NCBI GenBank assembly: GCA_002118135.1
Contig: BDIU01000241.1
Coordinates: 20,989 to 84,988 of the forward strand
Direction: 5' to 3'
From: Trebouxia sp. TZW2008
Lineage: Eukaryota > Chlorophyta > Trebouxiophyceae > Trebouxiales > Trebouxiaceae
DNA length: 64,000 nt
Shown here: positions 27,001 through 39,900 of the stretch, in pieces
Layout: every line of letters starts with the position of its first letter
Position numbering within the stretch: the stretch's first letter is position 1
Notes under the pieces: generated by a model
Databases searched by the model: none
Told to the model about the DNA's origin: nothing
What the model saw: the letters and a program-made list of their open reading frames with translations, nothing else
Program-made: the position numbers and the translations under genes

Positions 27001-28440
27001 CAATTGCAACATTTTAAGATTTACAGCTTATGTATCGTCATCAATATTGTCGTCAACCGTTAGTCACAACCTGCTTGATGTGACCCTTTTTGTTGAGCTG
27101 GCATGTCTTTGTTCACGAACGCATGGCACGCCCTCAGCTCGAGCTAGAGCTCCCAAGCGCCCATGCATTTGTTTGTTGGTCCATTGCACAATGTTGAAGG
27201 TGATTATTTGAGTCAGCTTTTGAGCCCGTTTTGATTAAGGCAATATTGTCTGCTCATTATGCAATGGTCAACGTTTGATTAGCATTGTATATACAATATT
27301 CTAAGCAGTTGGTCATGTAACATTGCGTGAGCGCTGCATGCCACAAGAGCAACACATTACAAGGACTAATTTGATATTTGCGTCAGCTGAGAGAAAGCCT
27401 TGCTTTAGCGCACACACAATGAGAGGCGCAATGTACATGTCTTGATTGTTGAGGAGTACCTTTTTGGTTTTGACTGCCACCATGGTTCTTTGCATCAAGG
27501 TTGACTAGCCTTGGGCACTAGACGGCAAGAATGGGTTGGGTAAAGGCTGACCATTTTCTTTTTGGTCACCCCTAAGCTGAATGATGGTTGGTTGGACGTG
27601 GAGAATGTATTCATCATGATTTTGCTTGAAGTGCCCAAGGTCTTAGTGTAACAAAAGGGGTTGTGCACTAAGTGTCAACGGGCGCCTTTCCTAGGCTATC
27701 AACCCGTTACACTTAGCATCATATGGTATGGCAAATTGTTTGCCAGTACATACTTCAATGCCATGACACGCATGATGACAAAGCACGGTTGTGTCATTAG
27801 TTGCGCAAGTGCTGTTAGCACAACCCCCAACTGTACGAGTACCTTGCAACTACAGTATGTTGGGTGCATACTTGCAACATTGTGAATATCTGCTGCTTGG
27901 ACTCCATCGGCTTCTCAATACAGAGCTTTCATTTGATGCATTATGCTTTGTAGACCTTGCAAGCAGTCTGCAGGTGGTGCAGCGTCTGCAAATTTGGCTG
28001 CGTTGCTTTTGAGCTTTGCGCTGTGAAGTCACAATTGGGTTAGAAAGGCGAGTCCTATGCAGAACTGCACGACGCTACGAGTTCGACCGCAAGTGATTCG
28101 ACTGGAAGGAGCACTGACGAGCGACCTCTCAAAATCAATGAAGTGTGTGCAGAGGTGCGTGTGTCGTGTTGTGTGTTTGCGTTTTCCTGTTTGTTAAAGT
28201 TGTGCCGAAGCCTGAGCCCGCGCACAACTGAGGCGAGCGACCATCAGGGAGACTAACACAGACTTGCACGAAGTTTGCTGCTCAGTTCAGACAGTAGTGC
28301 AGTGTCTCGTGTGCCGAAGCCAACACGCTGCGAGGTTGCTGCTATGCAAGAGCTTGTCTACCTTACACGACCCGAACGCAGCAGAACGAGGCACAGGTTA
28401 GCTGTGTGAAGCTATCGGCCTGATAGCAGTGGCAGTGTCG
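24086..28440. other. Gene-poor stretch, no supportable gene
   Basis: 4.3 kb without a model I can defend. The longest frames are 26735-27211 (plus, up to 158 codons) and minus frames at 25287-25562 and 24445-24729; none shows a known motif or fits exon phases. Between about 27390 and 27650, short plus-strand frames separated by stops (for example NERRNVHVLIVEEYLFGFD) look like a decayed coding sequence of unknown kind. From 28030 to 28440 the DNA becomes CpG-richer towards the U5 gene. Confidence 0.4.
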
Positions 28441-28511
28441 ACTGTCGTTGAAATTTGAAGCGTAAGTTGAGTGGGAGATGCGGTTCCCGAGTCAGGAGGG
28501 AGGAAAGTGTG

Positions 28512-28626
28512 AAAGGCGCAAAGCGCCGGAAAAAATTTGATCGATACGACTTCGTGAGGACACCGCTCAGTTATCTTTAGTAAAAGGCGAAAGATAAATA
28601 TGACACAGTGGTGACCTCGTCGCTAT
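28512..28626 (-). ncRNA. U5: U5 spliceosomal snRNA
   Basis: U5 snRNA aligns both exons in the spliceosome through its invariant loop 1. On the minus strand, an 8-bp stem (TTATCTTT with AAAGATAA) encloses loop CGCCTTTTACT, the invariant U5 loop 1, around 28579-28589. Flanking lower stems GAGG/CCTC and CACC/GGTG form. They are followed by an Sm site (AAATTTTTTC, about 28529-28538) and the 3' hairpin GGCGC-TTT-GCGCC. A TATATAA box at 28651-28657 lies about 27 nt upstream of the inferred 5' end. Order and spacing match known U5 RNAs of about 115-120 nt. The exact ends are estimates (a few nt). Confidence 0.93.
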
Positions 28627-29173
28627 GCGAATCGCGTGGAGCCGGTGGCGTTATATACAGTTTCTGTAATTTATGAAATTGCCAAAGTATGGGGAAAGCA
28701 TGGAACCTAGTCTCAAGAGAAGGGTTGCAGGCGTTGCTCGACCACAACATAATGAGCATGGATTCATGGTAAAAGCTTGGCATTAACAAGCATCAAGGCA
28801 TCGATGACTGCCAATGCACGGTAACAAATTTCAAAGATGCGTGATGATTAGGTCAATGATATCAATCGATTGGGTGCAAAAGTTTTACAATTCCAGTTGA
28901 CTTACATTCAGACTGATAAAGCCATGAGAGGCATCACTGACTCTGCGCAAGCAGAATGAGCCGTCAGGTGGTGTTTCTGACAAGTGACACGGCGCAAATG
29001 GGTCACTTTTTTGCGATGATGAAAGGCTTTGCTGAGCTACAGACCATTCAATGAAGTACTGTATCGTTTAGTTCGTGTTTTGCCATTGACCTTGCTGTGC
29101 GATGCAGCACGCGTGATCACCCTTGCTGTTCTTGCAAGACCTATCTCTTACGCCGAAGTGAGCAGCAAGCAAC
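28627..29173. promoter_or_regulatory. Shared divergent region between U5 snRNA and CWC25
   Basis: About 550 bp separate the U5 5' end (minus) from the CWC25 start codon (plus). The U5-proximal TATA element is at 28651-28657. No other defined element is claimed. Confidence 0.5.
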
Positions 29174-32100
29174 ATGGGAGGAGGTTTGGGATTTCTGAAC
29201 AAGAAGACTTGGCATCCTGGCAGATTGTCGAACATCGAGAATGTCTGGAAAAAGGAGCAGGAGCACATCAAAGAGCAGAACAAACTTGAAGATCTCAGGA
29301 AGCAGATTGCCGATGAAAGGCAGAAGGAAGAGCTCGAGATGGTCGCAGCGGCAGCCGGCCATAAAGTGTAAGCCTTCCTGTGCACTGCCCCTGCCAAGCT
29401 TTTTGGCTGTCAAAGCCTCGCCTTGCTTGCGCTTTTTTCTCAAACTCAGGTCAAACGCACATGCTGCAGGAGGTCAGATCGGCTAGACTGGATGTATCAA
29501 GGCGGCATGCTTGCAAAGCAAGAAGCAGAGAAGCGCACAGAGGAAGCTATGATGTCTGGCAAGCCTGTGCAGCAGGAGGAGAGCTCAGACTTGAACAGGG
29601 TATGCACAAGGCATTTTGTATCTCTCAGCAAACCTGATTCAAGCTGTGTGCTGGGCTGATCAGCAAATCTCCTCAGAACGATAAATGAACGCATGCATGT
29701 AGGCAAGTCTTGATGCATCCGGTGCATTGACTGCATGCGAACATGCCCATACTCATTGATGTGGTGCTTACATGCAGGCAGATCAGGCAGTGCTGCTGCC
29801 AACCTTCTACTCAGAAGACACTCCTGCCTCTGCCAATGAGACCTGGGCTCGCCTGCATAGTGACCCCTTGTTTGCGGTAAGACTTTCATGGCATGGTACT
29901 GTCACTTGTGTCCTGCACATGTCTTTGGCAGTATCACATGGAGCAGAAGACCTGCTGTAAGTCACTTACTGCAACATAGATTGCATGCAGCAGACACTGC
30001 AATCATTGCAAGATACAATCAGTGCAGTCAGTGGCCAGCGTCAATATAGGGCATGCACAGCTCAGCACATGCATGCTCTGATGCTGGTATTGCCAAGTAC
30101 AGAGTTTGCATGCTTGTCGACTAAGTCTGTCATGGTCTCAGGCTGACTGTGTTGTTTTGCTGCAGATCAGGCAGCAAGAGCAGACTGCCCGCAAAGCCAT
30201 TGTTGCTAATCCTGTCAAGATGGATCATATCAAGACAGAGGTGAGTGTTTTGGCAGAAGTCTTGTTGATTGTGTTTTGGTGATGCTTGTGGCTGGCATAA
30301 GCTGCAGTTTTGGGCTGACAGTAACAGCTTGCTCAGATACAAGTGCAGCAGCCAGTGTGTTGTGGTCATTAGCAATATGGCCAAAGCAACAACAAGCAGA
30401 CGTATATCATGCTGTGGTGTGTATTGACTGGCGGCAAGGCTGCTACAGTTTCAGACTAGTGCCCTTTTGCATAGTACATTTTGCACTCTATCCTGTATTT
30501 TGTATAGCACTTGCATACCACTTGTGGAGCTTACATCGTCATTTTAGGTGGCCAAGCTGAAGCAAAGCTCAGCGCAGAGCAAGGCAGACAAGAAAGCAGA
30601 GAAGAAGGCAAACAAGGAGGCAAAGAAAGCTAAGAAGCGTGCTGCAGACCAGATGGAGACAGCCCTTGCAGCCCCTCGTGTGGGATCTGATGCCTTCACC
30701 AATGGGACATCAGCTAGGCAGCAGTTGGAGACAGCCTCTGCACCCAGGCACAATGACAGGAGTCACAGCCACTCACACAGGGATCATGACCATGCACAGC
30801 CTAGCTCACGCCAGCATGACAGAGACCGCTCATATCATGGGGATGGCTTGGATGATGCACACACGCACAAGCACAGGAGATTGCACTCTCCTGAGCGACA
30901 GCATGACAGGCGCAGATCCAGTCATGCTCACAGGGATGACTACAGCGACAGGCGCCATGCTAGTGAGTCTGAAAGACGGCAGCACAGCAGCCATGACCAC
31001 AGGGATGAGCGTAGTGATAGACGCCATGCTGGCGAGGCTGACAGGCATCAGCACAGCAGTCATCTTGACAGGATTGCGCCTAGTGACAGGCGCCATGTTA
31101 CAGAGTCAGACAGGCATCAACATAGCAATCATGCCAGGTCTGAGTCTGCAGCAGAGCCAGCAAGACAGCATGCAAATGGTCACGCAAATGGGCATGCTTC
31201 TGAGATCGGGTCAAGGCTTGATGGAACTAAGTATGGCCTGTCGTGGGGTGACACTGCCCCTGAAGAGCTGCAAGGCAGAGACAGGTGACTGCTTATGCTG
31301 CTGCTGCTGTTGCGCTTCCAGCTGCTGTTTCTTTTTTGGCTGCTGTTGCTGCGGCTGATCTTGCTGTACTGCAGCCATAGCTAGGCATGCTGCATGCATG
31401 CATGTTGCTCTTGCCTGGACGCGATTCTTGCTAAGCAGGGGATAAGACCCACCATTTTGTGCAATGTATGCAAATTTGTGTTTTGTGCTGACAACATGCA
31501 CACATTCACATGCACACATGCTAGTATAAGAGTTGTTTGCACCTTGCAATGTTGGCTGGTGATGCTTGTTTCCATCACTCACTCCTGTATCCTCATTGCT
31601 GCCGCCAGCATATGACATGTCAGATTCCAGCAACGTGCAGCAGAATCTTCCATGCTAGCATTTCAATTGAAGCAGCTGAACTGACCTTACTGTTTGCATG
31701 TCATCAGGCGGGATGCTGCTGAGGCTACACGCAGACGCCTAGACGATGCTGCAAAGCTGAGGGCTCAGGAAGATTGTGACAAGGCGGCTCAGAAGTACCA
31801 TAGGCAGGAGTACAAGTAAGTTTAGTTCTCACAGCGCCTGACAAGCCTCTGTACATTTTCTGCATGGTATGACATGATGGTTGCACAGCAGCTTATTGCA
31901 GAGATGCCTTGCAGGCCCGATGCTCTTGCTGGTATGCGAGCGCGTCACACACTGCATGATCTATGTTCTTGGAAATCTCTTGCTGGTATGCGAGTGCGTC
32001 CTACACTGCATGATCTACGTTGGAAATCAGCCAGGTTGCAGGCTGTGCTATCATCAAATTGCTGCATTGTGTCACACTTCACAACCTGGCATGTGTTGTG

Positions 32101-33100
32101 TTTTATTGTTTTGGGGCAATCCATGCCCCTCACAGCTGCGTCGACATTGCATCATGCCCATCTGCATGCTTAGCTGTTTCTGTGCATCTTGCACACCTTT
32201 GTTCAGCAAGGCTTGAGGCTGCCGCTCATAACATTGTCATTCTCATGAGCATGTACATGCTGAGCAGATGCAGGCTGAGACGGGCATGCAAACAACCAAC
32301 AGCTTTCCCCTGGCTGCCTTTGTGATCATAGTGACGCACTGTGTCATCACATCAAGCCGGGAATTCAGCCAAATACACCTTGTGCCTCTGCTGGAATATG
32401 CAAACTGCTGTGTTTGAAATCATACCTTGTAATTGCTGGCCTCTTCACGGTACATTGCTACCATCGTCACTGACATTATAGTTCTTGGTTTTGTTTGTTG
32501 ATAACACTGTTAATGCAATAAAGTTGTATTGCTGGCTGCAGGACTGGCAAGCTAAGTCAGGAGGAAAAGGCCAAACGCTTGGCAGAAATGCAAGGCAATG
32601 CAGAGGTGCATGACAGTGCCAGGTGACTTTCTGCCTTTCTGTATATCCTGTAAACAATGGAACGCATTTTGTAAACAAATGAATTTGTTGCAAGATCTTA
32701 ATAGATTGCCAAGACCTGCCCTTCAGTGCAGTACAGGCATTTTGCTTCAAGTCAATTTTTGCCCTGATGATGTAAGCAGCTGACTTTTTGCACTTGTCTC
32801 AGCCTTGTGCATGCGATGCCTACTGTCTTACACGTTGAATGCAACCCTGCTGTGAGCGTTCTGGTCTGAGAGTGATCATGTGCCATGCACAGGTGGCAGC
32901 GATTGACTGATGAAAAGAGAAAGGATGCAGCTGAAGCCTTGGAGCAAGGCAATGCAACAGGGTCATCTGCAGACATGATGAAGCAGGCTCACAAGGCACT
33001 GTATGGCACTGCTGGTGAAGCAGCTAGTCTTGAAGACCGCATTGGCAGGCGCAAGTACTATAATGACAAGGATACTGAAAGGGGAGCCTTCAAGAGATAG
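29174..33100 (+). CDS. CWC25: Pre-mRNA splicing factor CWC25
   Basis: CWC25 joins the activated spliceosome after Prp2 action and promotes the first transesterification. Eight exons: 29174-29367, 29470-29599, 29778-29876, 30166-30240, 30548-31284, 31708-31815, 32542-32622, 32893-33100; total 1632 nt, 543 aa. The start MGGGLGFLNKKTWHPG is the family N-terminus. It is followed by the helical ENVWKKEQEH region, RLDWMYQGG, LLPTFYSEDTPASANE..RLHSDPLFAIRQQE, and the C-terminal LEDRIGRRKYY. All are CWC25 hallmarks in order. Exon 5 adds a Lys-rich helix and a His/Arg/Asp/Ser-rich low-complexity region built from imperfect repeats (SDRRHA type), resembling the RS-like tails of the family. TGTAA at 33212 follows the stop by 112 nt. 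It is head to head with U5 snRNA. Confidence 0.95.
30946..31140 (+). repeat. In-frame ~66-bp repeats coding a His/Arg-rich tail in CWC25
   Basis: About three imperfect copies of a 22-residue unit with the core SDRRHA-x-E-(S/A)-(E/D)-R-x-QHSSH. The region expands in frame within exon 5. Confidence 0.7.
31922..32030. repeat. ~55-bp intronic direct duplication in CWC25
   Basis: CTTGCTGGTATGCGAG is followed by a near-identical CACTGCATGATCTA segment twice in succession (about 31924-31978 and 31979-32028), within the intron after exon 6. Confidence 0.75.
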
Positions 33101-33211
33101 CATTTCATGCAGATCATTTGTCAGACACCAGAAAGCAGTGTATTGTAGTTGGCCTTGATGTGTCGGTTGCACCTTTTCCACCGTTTTTAGTTGCCGCTTG
33201 TTTTTGCTGAC

Positions 33212-33216
33212 TGTAA
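33212..33216 (+). terminator. TGTAA polyadenylation-type signal after CWC25
   Basis: TGTAA lies 112 nt after the CWC25 stop. This is the chlorophyte-type signal; chance occurrence is possible. Confidence 0.4.
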
Positions 33217-33936
33217 TGAGGCTTTAATGCAAGGTATGATTCTCATGCATATGCTGATCATGACAGTCACTGCTGACAGCTACAGTGAAGCACAGTCAGC
33301 AGTGTACGCATGCATAATGCCAAGGGAAGCGCTCTGGATCAGCCGCATCTCTTTGAATCATCATGGATGTCAAGTCAAGCGATGGCACAGCATCCCCACT
33401 TTTTCCTGTGCATTGCACCGATGGCAATGCAGGGACAGCATAACTGCAGCCAACATGCAACAGCGCCTCATCTTTGCCTTCTGAAGCCAGCTGCATCTCC
33501 CGGTCGGCATGCAAAGTAACACCTTGACGGCACAAAGGGCTAAACTTGTCCTGAGGCAAAGATCCAGGCAGTCATGATGGCTTCGGAGCAAGGTTGGCGT
33601 TTTGTATTAACAAATTAATGGCTTCGAATTTGAACGAGGAATTTCAGTAGTTTTGGCAATTTGAGGTTTTACCCTGCCAGGGCTCTGCAGAGAGCGGTAA
33701 ACAAACAAGCCTTGTTGGCAGCACCAGCCTCAACTGCGCGCGATACCCATCACCTACAGCCTGCGGGCCAAAGACTCGTCAACAGTACCTAGACGCAGCG
33801 TGCTTGTGACCGCGTTAAAGCAGCTGATCGAGTCTCTGCGCAGCTTTTAGTATTGGGCGGCATCCTATTTTTTCAAGCCCAGCAGCCTGTTTGTTTCAAG
33901 TCTGCAGCTGATTCATTGCGTCGCGCACTACGCAGT
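33217..33936. promoter_or_regulatory. Intergenic and 5' region of the giant matrix-protein gene
   Basis: No coding sequence is recognised. The last ~250 bp is CpG-richer, consistent with the promoter or 5' UTR of the gene starting at 33937. No core-promoter motif can be named. Confidence 0.4.
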
Positions 33937-36900
33937 ATGCAGCGGCTTCGTCCGCCGGGCTTGCCCGGCCGGCGCTGCTCCGCTTGGCTTTCGTTAGGTC
34001 TAGTCTTGCTTGTCTTTTCGCCTGTCTTGCAAGTCGCGGCCGAGCCAAGCTACAGCCCTTTCAGCAGCCTTGCCGCCAGCTTTCGATCCTACCTGCCTGC
34101 ATGGGCACAGCCAGTCCGGCATAGGCGATTGCAGCAAGTTGACGAGCCTGATCAGTCCTCGACAAGCTGTGCCGATGTGCAGTACGTCTGCTCAGACCCC
34201 AACTCAGCCGATTCTGGTTGTGGGGAGCTGTGCGCACTGACGTTCACGATCTCGGCACCATTGTACCAGCTCATCTCGAACGGCTCCTGCTCAGACCTTG
34301 ACGCCGATCTGGGGTTGTACCGCTGTGGGCAGAACCTGGTTCAGGCCTCCACGGTTAACCTCGTGCGTACCTCGCAGTGCACGCAGACCTGCAAAGAGCC
34401 AAATGGGTCTTCGAAAACATGCAGTGTGCCACCTGCTCCCGCACCTGCACCGCTCCAGCCTCCTGTGTCGGCTCCTGCACCAGCAGTCCCTGCCCCCACA
34501 CCATCGCTGCCAGTCGTGCCTGCTCCAGCACCAACTGCTTTGCCCACACCAGCCAGCACACCCCCTGGCCTGCACAGCAAAGTTCTTGATGCCTTTGTCA
34601 ATGCACCACCCCGCATAATGGCTTCACCGCCCCCACCACCCTCAGTCTCCTGCTTTGATGGCCCAGTGGTAACAGCAACCACCAGCATCTGTGGCTTCAC
34701 AGCAACCACCTTCAACGCCACGCAGCTGCAGAATGCAATTGCAGCATCCCTGCTGTACAACAACGCCACTTACACAACGATCATACTGCAGACAGCCTCC
34801 ACAGATGCAGCAGGCCCAGGATGCGCTGCAAACTCCACAGGCTCAAGTCAAATCACAGCAGCAACATCTTCCTGCACAGCTGTTGTGACTCCAGTCATTG
34901 TGGTTGCACCCACTGTTGATGATGCCAACTACATCCAGCAAGTGCTTGCCAGCTTCCCGACAAACATTGCTGTTGGCCTGCCTTCTCAGACCTCGCTAGG
35001 CCCTGTTTGCGTCAACTATGCTGTGGCACCAGGTAGATCCAACAGTGCTTTTTGTATTTGCTTTCAGTATCAGCAATATATCAGCATGACATGCATTTGC
35101 TGACTGTCAATCAGAGTGTGTCTTGTGTGGCACATGCAGCTTGTGCAATTTGCATACACAGACTGCAATGCTGCCTCACACATCGCTCAAGTGGTTTCAG
35201 CCATGTCCATCAGCACCTTGTGTGTTTGTTTCAGTGTACATGCTGAGCATGGTCTTGCCCATGCATCTGATTGGGCGTATATAGATGAACTGCACTGCTG
35301 CGTCGCAACATCTTGCATGCTGGTCAAGTCACTGCAACATGCAGCTCATCAGATGTCTGCAGACACAGAGTACTGCTGCCTAGCGCACAGCTGCATGCAT
35401 CACAGAAGACTACGGCTTTGCTAATTATGACAACGTCTTTGTGCAGCTACCACTACTGTACTGCGTGCTCCATGAGATGCTCAATGTGCTTGTGCTGGCA
35501 CTGGTCACGTGTCTGTGCAATCAAGTGCATTGTTGTCTAGTACAATATCAAACGCTCAGAATGACACTGTGCCCATGCTGACACCCACTATCTGTCTGTG
35601 CAGCTGTGCAATCACCTCCAACCCCAGTGAGCTGTCCATACTCCCCAGCCACAGCACCATCATCAGCCATCACTCCACCCACCCCCACAGCTACCCCCAC
35701 TGCAACTCCAGCACGCACCACCTCCTCATCCCTTCCCATCCCTATTGCCCCTGCGCCTGCACCAGTTCCAGGAGTCTGTCAAGTACTGAATGCAAACATC
35801 TCCATATGTGGAGGCACAGCTTTGAGCACACCATCTGCTACCTTCGCCAGTTGTGTGGCCAATGTCACTGGCGTCCCTGCAGCTTCAGTGGCCATCAGCC
35901 AGCTTCAGGACGCTGACACCCTGCCCTGTCAAGCAGACGGCACTCCTGCTGTTGGCTGTTATGGGCAGCCTGTCACTTCAACCAATGCCACTGATGCATC
36001 AGGTGATTTGTCCATCTTGTCTCATTAGATTGCTGGTCCATGTGCAGTCATCATTGCCAGAAAATTGGAAACAGATTTCTCTGCGGGGATCCCGTTCTGC
36101 GGGCGCACGATGGCTGTGCTTCTGTGCATGTGTTGTTTCTGTCATCTCCTGCAATGTCTTTGTCTGAGCCTTACAGAGCTGTGCCGTGCAATCTGGCCTC
36201 TGTACTGTCATGAAGGCCTGCATTGCAGCGGCCAATGTCAATGTTGTATTCAGGCTTAGACTTCATGTCAGCTGTGCTTGTATTGATTGTCTTATGGTTT
36301 TGATGCAGAGCTGTGCTATGCTGCAATCTGGCCTCTGTACCTCGTGAAGCGCATTGCAGGCCAGTCTTGTTCTGCATCAGGTGAAAGCTTGCAATTCATT
36401 TGTGCTTGCACGGATTGATTAAATTCTTGTCTTACATGCAGGTTGTGTGAACCAGCGGTGCTGCTGCCCATCAGCTGTCATGGCTGAGCTCACAATTGCA
36501 GCATCAGATGTGTATGCAGCAGCAGCCATCAACAGCAGCCTCATAGATGCAGTTCAGAACACTGGCGCACTGGCCACCTGCCTACAGGTCTGTCCTTTCA
36601 CATCAGCAACAAATTTGTACAATGTCAGTATGCTCAGCTTTGCTTTGCTTGAGCATATGACTGCTCATGGGTACGTTGTTGCTGTGTCTCCAGGTCTGTT
36701 CATCCAAACCAGTTGCTGTGGCCGCATGCCTGACTGTCATGTGTTGTGAGCTGTGCAGCTTTGCTGAGCTCTTATGCTATGCCCAAGCACTTGAATGTCC
36801 ATTGCAATTGTGTGCTATTGTAGAATTCTGCTGCAATGGAGCAACAGCTTTGGCTGTCCTCTGTGCTGAGGGCAGTACCTGTGCGCAAGACTTCACTTGG

Positions 36901-39900
36901 TCTCTGATAGCTTTTGTGTGCTGCTTGCAGAGGGAGCAAGTATTTGCCGACTGTGCGATGTTTGGCAGTGTACCAAGTAAGTGCTGTACCCACATCAGAT
37001 GTCAGCATGACTTACACATGTTCATAATGCATGCAGCTCACGTATGCATGTAGGCCTCTTGCAGACCGACTAAATTTTAGCTTTTGTTTGAGTGACGGTT
37101 GCAGCATGCAGCATCAATGTGCAAAAACTTTCTGCAGACACAATCTTCAATTTATTTGCTTCAATTGTTGAATGGATTGGTTCAGTGCAACAGTGCAAAA
37201 TCCGTGTATTCCCTCTGCTTGAATGGCAAGCATTCACACGCAACTGCTGCATCATGTGCATTTGACACACACAGGCTCAGAAGCGAGCAACACCTAAATG
37301 ACAAACCAAGACTAAGCATTGAGTGGCAGTCAAGCACAATGTGTCTGCAGGCGTGAGCACAGCTGTCATGCCAGAGACTCAGTGCAATGGACTATTATCA
37401 GCCCCGGTTGCTGCCCCTGCCCCTAGCATAACTGCAACCCCAACTGTCACACCAGTTGCCACTGCTGCGCCTACAGTGACACCAGTTGTCACTGCTGCTC
37501 CTACTGTCACCCCCGCTGCTACAACAGCGCCTACAGTCACGCCAGTTGCCACTGCTGCGCCTACAGTTACCCCAGTTGCCACTACAGCACCAACTGTCAC
37601 TCCAGTTGCCACTGCTGCGCCTACAGTCACCCCAGTTGCCACTGCAGCACCCACTGTAACTCCAGTTGCCACTACAGCACCCACTGTCACACCAGTTGCC
37701 ACTGTAGCACCCACTGTGACTCCAGTTGCCACAACAGCGCCGAACGTCACCCCAGTTGCCACAACAGCACCCACTGTCACTCCAGTTGCCACTGCAGCAC
37801 CCACTGTCAGCCCAGTTGCCACTACTGCTCCTACAGCCACCCCAGTTGCCACTGCAGCACCCACTGTCACCCCAATCGCCACCACAGTTCCGACTGTCGT
37901 TCCTGTGGCCACAACAGCGCCTACTGTGACCCCAGTTGCTACAATAGCTCCTACAGTCACACCAATTGCGACTGCAGCACCCACTGTGACACCAGTTGCA
38001 AGTACACAGCCTTCACCACCTTCACCGTTCAGCAGTCCCCCAATCCCTGTGCCAACCCCCTACACCCCATCCCCTGTTGCTCCCAACGCTGCCTCCCCAC
38101 CGCCACCAGCTGCCACCACAGCTGCATTCTTCCCACCACCACCACCGCCACTGCCAACCCCAGTCAACCGTGAGAATGAGGTCCCCCCCACTCCTGGGCT
38201 GACCCTCCCTCCAGCCCCCACAGCTGAGCCCACCCCCACCCCAACCCCCACCACCCCTGGGCTTGTGCTGCCCCCGACCCCCAGCCTGACACAGGCTGCA
38301 ACTCCCTCTCCAACTACACCAGTCGCAACCCCATATGCTTCACCGCTCCCAGTGGCAACTGCTACACCCAGCCCAGTAGTCACCGTACCAGCAGTGACAC
38401 CCTTTACCACCCCAGCCCCCACCACCGCTGCCACTGCAACCCCTACTGCTACAACAGCACCAACACCCAGCATCACAAGCCCAGTGCCAGCTCCAACAAA
38501 CCCTACTCAGGTTGACAATGGTACAGTCCCTGGCAGGCGCTCCTCACCCCCTCCCCCTCCCGCCTTGACCCCAACTGCTCCAGTCCCAAGCCCTGCAGTG
38601 CCCACCTCACCACCCCCTCCTTCACCACCTTTAACCTCTTCACCTCCACCACTACAACCAGTTGCAGACTTCTCACCACCGCCACCACCTCCAGCTGTGA
38701 GCTCCCCACCTCCACCAGCTGTGGTCTACTCACCGCCTCAACCTCCAGCTGTAACCTCTTCACCGCCTCCGCCACCAGTCACAACCCCAGGCGTAACCTC
38801 CTCACCACCACCTGCGCCTGCAGTGACTGCCGTTCCCCCACCCCCACCCACCCCAACCGCCACCCCATCAGGGACCAGCCTTCCTCTCATCATCCCAAGT
38901 GCCCCAGCGCCTGCACCAGCCCTGCCCTATGCCTGCCAGCTAGTGAACGCCGAGGTTCAGCTGTGTGGGGTGAATGCAGAGGCAACTGCTGCTTTTGCCT
39001 TTGCCAGCTGTGTGACAAGCCTAGTGGGTCTGGCTCCTGCTAACGCATCCAGAGTGTTGCCATACAACATCTCTAACACTGCAGCCAGCGCCTGCACCAA
39101 TCCTGGAGCCAACACCTCCTGCTGCTGTGATGAGGCCGCTCTGGTGCAGTTCAGCGTGACTGCTGTGGACGCTGCACAGGCTCAGACTTTTCAAGGCACC
39201 ATGTCTCAGGGCCTCACAGGACCTGCCATGGTTCAATGCCTGCAGGTGATATTGTTTTGCCTACATCTTGTGTGTTGTTGCCAATGTGTTTCCCTTGGCT
39301 CATGCATCACCTGCTGACTAGCTATGCTGCACTGCATGCTGCATTGGAGCTATGCTAGTGTGTTCACGCAGTCTGACGTGATATGCATTGCTGGCATCTA
39401 TGCAATTGTCAAGATTTCAGCATGCCTTCTGCGTGCCCCTGACATGCATTTTCCAATCTTGGGTCCCTGTCTAGTCTTGTTCTGTTTGCTGCTGCTGCCG
39501 CTGCTGCTTTCTGCTTGGTCACATGTTGTCAATTTGCCACCAGCCTGCATGCCTTTCTCTGACGCTTGTGTGCCTGCTTGCAGAGCAGAAGCATCTTTGC
39601 CAGCTGTGCATCCTTGCCAAGCCCACCTGGTGAGTTTGCTCCTATGCTTTTATAACAAATGCATGACAGTACGTCTTGCTGCCTGTCGACAAGCTCACTG
39701 CATCAATGCATTGTGGCTCTCCCAGCTGTTGCTGTGCTGGCTATGCGTGGTTGAAGTTGCATGACTGTCGCCTGTTTTTACACAGAGGTATTGCCTCTGT
39801 GTGACGCTGCATGCTGCGTCCTCAATAGCATCAGCCAGCTGCTTGCTCTGTCAGCCCAGACAGCCTGTACCTACAGCTGTTCTTGCTGCATGCTGCAGTA

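Noticed and set aside
26735..27211. 158-codon plus ORF as a gene
   Set aside because: No motif, no partner exons, and low-complexity codon content; kept only as part of the gene-poor region.
28010..28030. U4 snRNA 5' end (GAGCTTTGCGC)
   Set aside because: Only the first ~11 nt match; the downstream U4/U6 pairing region and Sm site are missing.
29380..29659. Alternative plus-strand ORFs starting in CWC25 intron 1
   Set aside because: The splice-consistent model restores the family motif RLDWMYQGG; these frames merely read through the intron.
37379..37984. Long antisense ORF (Val/Gly/Ala-rich) opposite the minisatellite
   Set aside because: It mirrors the 30-bp repeat in the sense exon; no splice partners, and it vanishes outside the repeat. 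The same holds for the antisense Gly/Val-rich ORFs at 38060, 40628, 42789, 43215, 45268, 47008, 51139, 55200 and 56120.
37443..38012. CRISPR-like direct repeat array
   Set aside because: No spacers: contiguous in-frame coding repeats in a eukaryotic exon.
39765..39880. Extra exon between the micro-exon at 39584 and the exon at 40309
   Set aside because: It has an acceptor-like CACAG but no GT donor in a workable phase, and the 46-nt micro-exon already joins 40309 in frame.
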